Assembly (NCBI GenBank): GCA_937907165.1
Contig: CALCUH010000197.1
Span: forward strand, 1 to 8,144
DNA: 8,144 nucleotides
Direction of reading: 5' to 3'
Origin: an uncultured Bacteroidales bacterium
GTDB taxonomy: Bacteria > Bacteroidota > Bacteroidia > Bacteroidales > Paludibacteraceae
The translations under genes were made by a program, and so were the position numbers. Under the pieces are notes generated by a model, which searched no databases, was not told the DNA's origin, and worked only from the letters and a program-made list of their open reading frames with translations. Positions 1 through 3,919 of the stretch are shown in pieces. The number at the start of each line of letters is the position of its first letter. The first letter of the stretch is position 1.

Positions 1-48
1 GTGGCCTTAATTCCACTCAGGCCGTGATCTCTATTTTTGCCAATATTA
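1..48. other. Short non-coding edge with GGCCT/AGGCC inverted repeat
   Basis: These 48 bases lie downstream of the HAD gene. They contain a GGCCT (3-7) and AGGCC (19-23) inverted repeat with an 11-nt loop. This does not resemble the hairpin pair found after the other minus-strand genes. Nothing else is recognisable. Confidence 0.25.
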
Positions 49-591
49 TTATTTTTTATCGCCTCCTTTTTTCATAAATTTTAACGCGGGAGTAATATAT
101 TTGGCATCAATGGCGATACCATTTTTAACAGACTCAAGGTGAGTCTGATTGTCATCAATTAAAAACCCTCCGGTTTTATCGACGATATCGCCTTTTTGGG
201 TTTTATAATCCAAAAAGATAATGTCATCAAATTTAATGGAAGGGAGGTGAACCCTAAGCCACTGGAATTTGGCTTCTTTGATGCGTTCACCATATTGACG
301 AGAGCATCCATCAGACAAAGCCGTCAGGATGTTAATTCTCCACCCTTGTTTTTGCAGCGCTTTTAACAATCGTGCCACATGGGGAAGATTTTTCCCTTTT
401 GCTTTTAAATAGGGGCGGACCGATTCATTGTGTAAATCGGTTAACCATCCATCGACGTCATAAAAGCTGTTGATGGTCCCGTCCATATCAATATAGATAA
501 TTTTGGAACCACCATTACGCAAATATGCGTCAATAGCAGTGGAAATACGCATTAAAATACCAATTTCCGTTGTTTCTGCTTTGCGGTTCAT
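49..591 (-). CDS. HAD-superfamily phage-type 5'-nucleotidase-like phosphohydrolase
   Basis: This 180-residue protein is a probable cytoplasmic phosphohydrolase. HAD motif I is DMDGT at residues 35-39 (nucleophile D35, acid/base D37). Motif II is around T90/S93 in NILTALS, a motif III lysine is probably K133, and motif IV is the acidic pair D146-D147 in LIDDN. The middle, with GWL, PY, the LLKALQKQGW stretch and AKFQWLRVHLPSI, matches the short HAD proteins common in Firmicutes phages and annotated as 5'-nucleotidase-like. The substrate, probably a nucleotide, is inferred from the family only. The start at 591 is supported by an AAAGGAG site about 11 nt upstream; M14 is an alternative start without such support. 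It is the last visible gene of the minus-strand array and follows one of the hairpin pairs. No conserved hairpin pair follows its own TAA in the 48 bases left in the window. Family assignment is confident, exact reaction is not. Confidence 0.85.
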   Translation of the reverse strand: MNRKAETTEIGILMRISTAIDAYLRNGGSKIIYIDMDGTINSFYDVDGWLTDLHNESVRPYLKAKGKNLPHVARLLKALQKQGWRINILTALSDGCSRQYGERIKEAKFQWLRVHLPSIKFDDIIFLDYKTQKGDIVDKTGGFLIDDNQTHLESVKNGIAIDAKYITPALKFMKKGGDKK

Positions 592-633
592 TGTTGCGGC
601 TCTCTCCTTTCTTTTATTATATAGCGGCTAACC

Positions 634-704
634 GCTTATAAAAGACACAATTCAGTATAAGGATTATGCCTTTTATAAGCAGCCCTCCCCGATTAAGGGG
701 AGGG
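634..704 (-). repeat. Intergenic hairpin pair, copy A (divergent)
   Basis: In minus-strand RNA a short hairpin comes first (697-704 with 683-690, 8 bp, 6-nt loop), then a long stem (663-680 with 634-651, 18 pairs including two G-U). This lies between the interrupted YD-repeat gene and the HAD gene. Sequence differs from the other three copies (stem begins GCTTATAAAAG instead of CCATCATAAA) but the two-hairpin layout, order and arm lengths are kept, so the stem has changed on both sides together. One C-A mismatch sits near the loop. There is no U-run, so it is not a standard terminator. Confidence 0.7.
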
Positions 705-718
705 AACGCTTTAGATTT

Positions 719-787
719 TTAATCCATGGTGCCGTCGGCGATATACTGGCGTTTGCTCGTCAGGTTACCGCTGTCGTCATAGGTGTA
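719..787 (-). pseudogene. Out-of-translation C-terminal remnant of the YD-repeat gene
   Basis: Reading on in frame past the TAA at 788-790 gives YTYDDSGNLTSKRQY followed by IADGTMD and a TAA at 719-721. This is one more YD unit with the same ending (YNADGT/S plus a few residues) as the intact paralogues. The Tyr-Asp spacing across the stop is 26 residues, exactly one unit, so no base was gained or lost. The codon expected at the stop is Glu or Gln, one substitution from TAA. The 719 stop is 15 nt from hairpin copy A, like the 7-14 nt seen after the other genes, so 719 is probably the original end. Confidence 0.75.
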
Positions 788-1279
788 TTAGAAAGCCCGA
801 ATCATGATGCCGGCGCCGTTGTAGCAGCGGCGGCTTGTCCGATTTCCGTGGGCGTCATATGTGTATTTGCACAAAAAGTCAACGCGGCCGTCATCGGTGT
901 AGGAGATATGAGTTAACAAATTATTGTTCGCATCGTAGGTGTTATCGGAAGACCGCCTCCAAATATTCGTGCCGTCGGCGTTGTAGCAGCGTTCACTCGT
1001 CTTGTTCCCGTTCGCGTCGTAGGTGTATTCGACCCACCACCTCACGCTGCCATCGACATTATAATAGGTACGCGTTAACAAATTCCCCCTTTCATCGTAT
1101 GTGGCATCCCACGAATGAAGCCACTCAAGGGCGCCGTCGGCGTTGTATTGGTGGTAACCGGTCGTGTTGCCGTGGGTATCAAGCGTGCATTCGGTCCAAC
1201 CGCCCTCGCAGACGATGGGCGGTGTGGAGCGCACACTTATTTGTTTTCCGTTTGCGTAGTAGATATTATATTTTTTCAT
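788..1279 (-). CDS. YD-repeat (RHS-like) protein, truncated by an in-frame stop
   Basis: The 163-residue reading frame has a unique N-terminal part (about residues 1-45, with IYYANGKQI) and then repeats ending in TYD at D62, D88, D116 and D142. Typical units read YNxDGSVRWWxEYTYDANGNKTSER, shown here as key positions: YN, DG, W, YTYD, NGN and TS. Units are 26 or 28 residues apart. The pattern fits the RHS/YD repeat family (tyrosine-aspartate repeats that form beta-rich shells in large secreted proteins), but this protein is tiny, has no signal peptide, no membrane segment and no toxin domain, so its role is unknown. The start is firm: AGGAGG at 1287-1292 lies 7 nt upstream. A TAA at 788-790 cuts the last unit; the frame stays open to 719. 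It could be a recent pseudogene or still be functional as a shorter protein. Confidence 0.7.
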   Translation of the reverse strand: MKKYNIYYANGKQISVRSTPPIVCEGGWTECTLDTHGNTTGYHQYNADGALEWLHSWDATYDERGNLLTRTYYNVDGSVRWWVEYTYDANGNKTSERCYNADGTNIWRRSSDNTYDANNNLLTHISYTDDGRVDFLCKYTYDAHGNRTSRRCYNGAGIMIRAF

Positions 1280-1360
1280 GGTAATTCCTCCTGCTGGCGG
1301 CCTTAACTCCCTTTCGGTGAGTGGCTGTTGCCAGCATTTACCAAATGACCCTGTGAAGAG
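1280..1360 (-). promoter_or_regulatory. 5' leader of the truncated YD-repeat gene
   Basis: This 81-nt minus-strand leader carries the AGGAGG site (1287-1292). A possible small hairpin (1306-1322) reads ACTC-A-CC-GAAA-GG-GAGT in RNA sense, with a GAAA tetraloop. A TGGC/GCCA stem lies at 1322-1333. Unlike the leaders at 1940 and 2373, it lacks the 34-bp shared segment. Confidence 0.35.
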
Positions 1361-1421
1361 CCATCATAAAAGACACAATCCGAAAATCATGTCCTTTATG
1401 ATGGCCCCTCATAAGAGGGGC
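1361..1421 (-). repeat. Intergenic hairpin pair, copy B
   Basis: In minus-strand RNA the GC hairpin (1415-1421 with 1404-1410, GCCCCTC/GAGGGGC, 4-nt loop) is followed at once by a 20-bp stem (1385-1404 with 1361-1380) closed by a UUCG tetraloop. The long stem has four G-U pairs in minus sense; the same positions are A-C mismatches in plus sense. It begins 13 nt after the TGA of the YD-repeat gene at 1435. No U-run follows. Confidence 0.8.
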
Positions 1422-1434
1422 GTGCGGGATTATC

Positions 1435-1935
1435 TCAATTCGTTAAGAATTGAAATTCGCACTCAACGCTGCCGTCGGCATTGTAGTAGCGAGAACTCGT
1501 CTTGTTTCCGTTCGCATCGTAGGTGGCATCCCAAGAGTTCGGCCAATCCACGCTGCCGTCGGCGCGGTATTTGCGCACACTCGTCTCGTTCCCGTTCGCG
1601 TTGCACCAGCGTTCACTCATCCGATTCCCGTTTTCGTCGTAGGTGTATTCGACCCGGCAATCCATACGGCCGTCGGCGTTGTAGTAGCGAGAACTCGTCT
1701 CGTTCCCATTCGCATCGTAGGTGTATTCGTGCCACCACCTCACGCTGCCGTCGGCGTTGTTGCAGCGCATACTCGTCTGGTTCCCGTTCGCATCGTAGGT
1801 GTATTCGTACCACTCTACGATGCCGGCGGCGTTGCAGCAACGCGAACTTGTAATGTTACCATTGTCGTCGTATGTGTATTCGCGCCAATAATTCAGGTTG
1901 CCATCGACGTTGCGGTAGTGTTCATTTTTTTTCAT
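1435..1935 (-). CDS. YD-repeat (RHS-like) protein, 166 residues
   Basis: The protein is almost entirely repeats: TYD aspartates at D23, D48, D74, D100 and D140, each followed by NGN and TS, with DG and W between. Units are 25-26 residues, and a 28-residue type with SWDATYD occurs near 134-140. At 110-116 the sequence CNANGNETS fuses the start of one unit to the end of the next, so about 14 residues are missing. It ends YNADGSV plus FQFLTN before a TGA. There is no signal peptide or catalytic motif. The start at 1935 has a GGGGAG site 12 nt upstream, inside a 34-bp segment shared with the lipoprotein leader. It is a paralogue of the genes at 788 and 2494, sharing near-identical DNA blocks such as 18 bp at 1034-1051 and 1732-1749. 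Function unknown; RHS-like fold is inferred from the repeat. Confidence 0.8.
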   Translation of the reverse strand: MKKNEHYRNVDGNLNYWREYTYDDNGNITSSRCCNAAGIVEWYEYTYDANGNQTSMRCNNADGSVRWWHEYTYDANGNETSSRYYNADGRMDCRVEYTYDENGNRMSERWCNANGNETSVRKYRADGSVDWPNSWDATYDANGNKTSSRYYNADGSVECEFQFLTN

Positions 1936-1939
1936 TATT

Positions 1940-1973
1940 TTTTCTTTCTCCCCTTATCCCTGGGGGCAAGGAA
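1940..1973 (-). repeat. 34-bp direct repeat in gene leader, copy 1
   Basis: This segment is identical over 34 bp to 2373-2406 and supplies the ribosome binding site of the YD-repeat gene ending at 1935. In minus-strand RNA a C-run (complement of 1962-1966) can pair with the GGGG (complement of 1950-1953) that starts the GGGGAG site, so the hairpin could hide it. Pairing is seen, control is inferred. Confidence 0.6.
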
Positions 1974-1995
1974 ATATATGATGGTCTCCGAAGAG

Positions 1996-2057
1996 CCATC
2001 ATAAAAGACACCAACAACAGCTGATGTCCTTTATGATGGCCCCTACGAGTAGGGGCC
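1996..2057 (-). repeat. Intergenic hairpin pair, copy C
   Basis: The GC hairpin (2050-2057 with 2038-2045, GGCCCCTA/TAGGGGCC, 4-nt loop) overlaps by two bases a 20-bp stem (2020-2039 with 1996-2015, loop 2016-2019). Three G-U pairs occur in minus sense. It starts 8 nt after the TAA of the lipoprotein gene. The minus-strand continuation forms a further UUCG hairpin at 1980-2000 that competes for the 3' end of the long stem. Confidence 0.8.
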
Positions 2058-2065
2058 CCGTTAGA

Positions 2066-2368
2066 TTACGGCGTGTTGCCGTCCTCTAACCATTTAAATT
2101 CCCAATAGTTTCTAATGGGAATGTTATATTTGTCCGCCTCGTCTCGCCACTCCTCTTCCGGAGGGGGCGGCGCGGTGGTGATCACAGTCGTTTCGGTTTC
2201 GGTCGTCTCGATCATGGCCATGGTCGGTTCAGTTTCGGTCACGGTAGTCTCGGTTTCGATCATGGTTACGGTCGTCTTGGTTTCGGCCGTATCGGTCTTT
2301 TCGCCGCAGCCGGCGAAGAACGTCGCAATCATGAGAGTGGCGCACAGGAGGCAAATAATTTTTTTCAT
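2066..2368 (-). CDS. Small Thr/Glu-rich lipoprotein
   Basis: The 100-residue protein opens with KK, a hydrophobic stretch (about residues 4-19) and a lipobox FAGC with C21 as the expected lipidated residue, so it should be exported, cleaved by lipoprotein signal peptidase and anchored to the outer face of the membrane. Residues about 24-66 form a low-complexity Thr/Glu/Val linker with MIETETT-type near repeats, then PPPP, then a short acidic and aromatic tail (DKYNIPIRNYWEFKWLEDG). No catalytic motif is visible. Start at 2368 is supported by GGGGAG 12 nt upstream within the 34-bp shared leader. It sits between two YD-repeat genes and is bounded by hairpin copies C and D, so it belongs to the same cassette-like series although unrelated in sequence. 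Lipoprotein call is strong, role unknown. Confidence 0.85.
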   Translation of the reverse strand: MKKIICLLCATLMIATFFAGCGEKTDTAETKTTVTMIETETTVTETEPTMAMIETTETETTVITTAPPPPEEEWRDEADKYNIPIRNYWEFKWLEDGNTP

Positions 2369-2372
2369 AACA

Positions 2373-2406
2373 TTTTCTTTCTCCCCTTATCCCTGGGGGC
2401 AAGGAA
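2373..2406 (-). repeat. 34-bp direct repeat in gene leader, copy 2
   Basis: Identical to 1940-1973. It carries the ribosome binding site of the lipoprotein gene, and the CCCC (2383-2386) and GGGGG (2395-2399) runs can pair in RNA. It lies in front of a gene unrelated to the one behind copy 1, so the leader is conserved independently of the coding sequence. Confidence 0.6.
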
Positions 2407-2426
2407 GTTTTTGTGACTCCGAAGAG

Positions 2427-2487
2427 CCATCATAAAAGATACAATCCAAAGATTGTACCCTTTATGATGGCCCCTCTTACGAGGGGC
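2427..2487 (-). repeat. Intergenic hairpin pair, copy D
   Basis: The GC hairpin (2481-2487 with 2470-2476, GCCCCTC/GAGGGGC, loop 2477-2480) is followed by a 20-bp stem (2451-2470 with 2427-2446, 4-nt loop). Two G-U pairs occur in minus sense. It begins 6 nt after the TAA of the long YD-repeat gene. Relative to copies B and C one C-G pair is replaced by U-A, a two-sided change. Confidence 0.8.
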
Positions 2488-2493
2488 GTTAGG

Positions 2494-3267
2494 TTATCTC
2501 GATTTGTTAGAAATAGGAAAGGCAAACAGGGAGTCATCACAGAGGGTGCCATCGGCATTGTAGTGGCGCTCACTCACGCACTTTCCGTTAGCGTTATAAG
2601 TGTATTCGAACCACCCACCCAGGGTGTTGTCATAGTTATAATAACGTTTGCTAATGAGGTTGCCGTTGTCGTCGTAGGAGTATTCGTTTCCCCCACACCT
2701 GTCACCGTACACGCTGTAAAACCAGCTACTAGTAATATTCTTGTTTTCGTCGTATGAGATTTTGCACCCACTCCCGTCGATATTGTACCACCGATAGCTT
2801 GTCTCGTTGCCGTTTTTGTCATAGGTAGTGTCATAAGACCCAACCCAATCCACGCAGCCATTTTCGAAGTACGCGCGGCAACTTGTCATGTTACCATTAG
2901 GATCATAGGTGCGTTCGCGCCGCCGAACGAGCGGAAAGTTGAGATTGAGTTCGTATTCGCGATAACTAATCTCTTTACCGTTTTTGTCATAGGTATGTAC
3001 GAGCAAACGGTTCACGCTGTCGTCGACACTGTACTCGCGATGGCCATTTTGATTACCGTTTTTGTCATAGGAATATTTGACCAAACGCCTTAGTCTTCCA
3101 TTGGATTTGTAGTGGCGTTCACTCGTCGGGTTCCCGTTCGTGTCGTAGGTGTAATCGTGAGAATATCCCCAGTTAATTCTGCCATCTGGCAGGCGGTGGT
3201 GATAACTCATTGTATACCCGTTTTCGGAGAGGATGCATTCTTCTTTGAGTTTGATGAACTTTTTCAT
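2494..3267 (-). CDS. YD-repeat (RHS-like) protein, 257 residues
   Basis: The longest of the three paralogues and first gene of the minus-strand array. After about 35 unique residues it has YD aspartates at D42, D68, D94, D122, D150, D173 and D199, plus a degenerate YTYN at N225. Spacings are 26, 26, 28, 28, 23, 26 and 26. Each is followed by N-G/K-N/K and, in most units, by T/I-S. It ends YNADGTL and a 15-residue tail. Units are more diverged than in the other two genes. No signal peptide, membrane segment, protease or toxin motif is visible, so this is not a complete RHS/polymorphic toxin. The start at 3267 is supported by AGGAG (complement of 3277-3281) 9 nt upstream. I found no convincing minus-strand promoter in the 200 bases upstream. 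The fold is inferred from the repeat; function unknown. Confidence 0.8.
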   Translation of the reverse strand: MKKFIKLKEECILSENGYTMSYHHRLPDGRINWGYSHDYTYDTNGNPTSERHYKSNGRLRRLVKYSYDKNGNQNGHREYSVDDSVNRLLVHTYDKNGKEISYREYELNLNFPLVRRRERTYDPNGNMTSCRAYFENGCVDWVGSYDTTYDKNGNETSYRWYNIDGSGCKISYDENKNITSSWFYSVYGDRCGGNEYSYDDNGNLISKRYYNYDNTLGGWFEYTYNANGKCVSERHYNADGTLCDDSLFAFPISNKSR

Positions 3268-3313
3268 AGTTTTTCGCTCCTTTTTTTATTTTTTTGTTGA
3301 TTAGGAAGGATTT

Positions 3314-3384
3314 GTGATCTCTTTGCAGTCATGTCAGAGCGCTGCCCGCCAAGGCCAAGCCCGACATTTTGTTAAAGGGATCAC
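3314..3384. repeat. Inverted repeat enclosing a GC-rich structured core
   Basis: GTGATCTCTTT (3314-3324) pairs with AAAGGGATCAC (3374-3384) over 11 positions, with one T-G wobble in plus sense. Inside it ATGTC (3331-3335) pairs with GACAT (3363-3367), enclosing a GC-rich core with GCCCGCC and GGCCAAGCCC. It is an island of high GC between the array and the AT-rich region. It may be a structured leader or a boundary element. Confidence 0.45.
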
Positions 3385-3391
3385 GAAAGAC

Positions 3392-3443
3392 AGACAAGTC
3401 TAATTTACATAATCAAAAAGATTAAGTAAGACTTGAAAGTCTT
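3392..3443. promoter_or_regulatory. Two small AGAC/GTCT palindromes, possible operators
   Basis: AGAC-AA-GTCT (3392-3401) and AAGACTT-GA-AAGTCTT (3428-3443) are small palindromes with centres 39 bp apart in the divergent region. They could be binding sites for a dimeric regulator, but this is inferred from symmetry alone. Confidence 0.3.
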
Positions 3444-3450
3444 CATTGAG

Positions 3451-3587
3451 TATACATCCACATCCAAAAAAATTTTTTTAAAAAATTTTAAAAAATTTTA
3501 AAAATTTTAAAAAAATAAAATTCCTCCACACCATCTCACCCCTCATCCACTCTCCCTCTCTCCAAAAAAATTTTTCTCCAACCTCTT
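3451..3587. other. G-free 137-nt stretch with phased A/T tracts
   Basis: No G occurs on the plus strand from 3451 to 3587. The left part (3466-3522) is nearly pure A/T, made of TTTTAAAAAA-like blocks recurring about every 10 bp, the arrangement that bends or easily opens DNA. The right part is a C/T/A tract (CCTCCACACC, CTCTCCCTCTCTCC). It ends at the -35 of the next promoter. It may be an UP-type element or a DNA unwinding region of an origin. No gene is present. Confidence 0.55.
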
Positions 3588-3614
3588 GACAAATCCTCTA
3601 TACTATGTTATACT
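3586..3614 (+). promoter_or_regulatory. Sigma-A type promoter for the right-hand genes
   Basis: TTGACA at 3586-3591, 17-nt spacer, TATACT at 3609-3614, with an overlapping TATAAT-like sequence 4 nt on. It faces the gene at 3920 and would give a leader of about 300 nt, which contains the repeats and palindrome described separately. Confidence 0.75.
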
Positions 3615-3630
3615 ATAATCAGTCCCAAAG

Positions 3631-3734
3631 AGAAAAAGTGAGTTTTCCTACATTTTCGATCCTATCGCGTCCCTTAAGTTGCACTTTTCTTCACTTTTTC
3701 TCCCTTATGAAAAAAGTGAGTTTTTCTACAATTT
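3631..3734. repeat. Direct and inverted GAAAAAGTGAG repeats
   Basis: GAAAAAGTGAGTTTTCCTAC begins at 3632 and a near copy with one extra A and T for C begins at 3709 (through ATTT at 3734). An inverted copy, CTTCACTTTTTCT, lies between them at 3689-3701. Three sites downstream of a promoter and upstream of a DNA-binding protein gene could be operators or iterons. Only three copies are visible, so an iteron origin is uncertain. Confidence 0.5.
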
Positions 3735-3758
3735 GAGGGCGCTATATAATATATAGAC

Positions 3759-3784
3759 TATACCATTATATACATAATGGTATA
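3759..3784. promoter_or_regulatory. 26-bp palindrome, probable operator
   Basis: TATACCATTAT (3759-3769) and ATAATGGTATA (3774-3784) are perfect 11-bp inverted arms around a 4-nt centre. It lies between the promoter and the gene at 3920. A dimeric repressor site is the simplest reading. As RNA it would form a weak AU hairpin without a U-run, so a terminator is unlikely. Confidence 0.5.
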
Positions 3785-3841
3785 CATAATAGAAATAAGA
3801 AAAAGAAAGATATAAAAAAGAGATTTTTTTCACATAAGGAA

Positions 3842-3888
3842 TTTGCGCATCCACACCATCAGCCTCTCCACCTATCCATCAGCGCAAA
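3842..3888 (+). promoter_or_regulatory. 5'-leader hairpin with C-rich loop
   Basis: TTTGCGC (3842-3848) pairs with GCGCAAA (3882-3888), enclosing a 33-nt loop with a single G. The loop holds CCATCAGC (3856-3863), which recurs at 3876-3883 overlapping the right arm, and TCCACACCATC (3850-3860), which also occurs at 3525-3535. A CTCTCC in the loop is complementary to the GGAGA of the ribosome binding site about 40 nt on. Control of translation is only a guess. Confidence 0.35.
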
Positions 3889-3919
3889 AAACAACAATAA
3901 AAAAGAAAGGAGATATATA

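Noticed and set aside
634..2487. Integron attC sites as the explanation of the intergenic hairpins, since GTTAGGT (2488-2494) and GTTAGAT (2060-2066) fit GTTRRRY.
   Set aside because: Only two of four copies have it, no matching RYYYAAC partner is found at the other end, and the strand-biased G-U pairs indicate RNA, not folded single-stranded DNA with bulges.
634..2487. Rho-independent terminators as the explanation of the hairpin pairs.
   Set aside because: No U-run follows any of them in the minus direction, and leaders and ribosome binding sites follow directly.
835..2757. Long plus-strand reading frames opposite the YD-repeat and lipoprotein genes (Arg/Cys/Ser-rich or Val-rich products).
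   Set aside because: They mirror the repetitive minus-strand genes, give low-complexity products, and lack ribosome binding sites; the minus strand has clear starts and family repeats.
788..3267. CRISPR or simple tandem repeat array.
   Set aside because: The 78-bp periodicity is that of coding units of 26 residues, with diverged sequence and no constant repeat plus unique spacers.
788..3267. Complete RHS/polymorphic toxin or MORN/YwqK-type antitoxin genes.
   Set aside because: No signal, core-associated protease motif, or toxin tip is present, and the units carry YTYDxNGN rather than the YxNGxxxxE pattern of MORN_2 proteins.
3268..3480. A minus-strand promoter for the left array.
   Set aside because: TATACT-like and TTGATT-like hexamers occur but none pair at 16-18 nt spacing with a credible partner.
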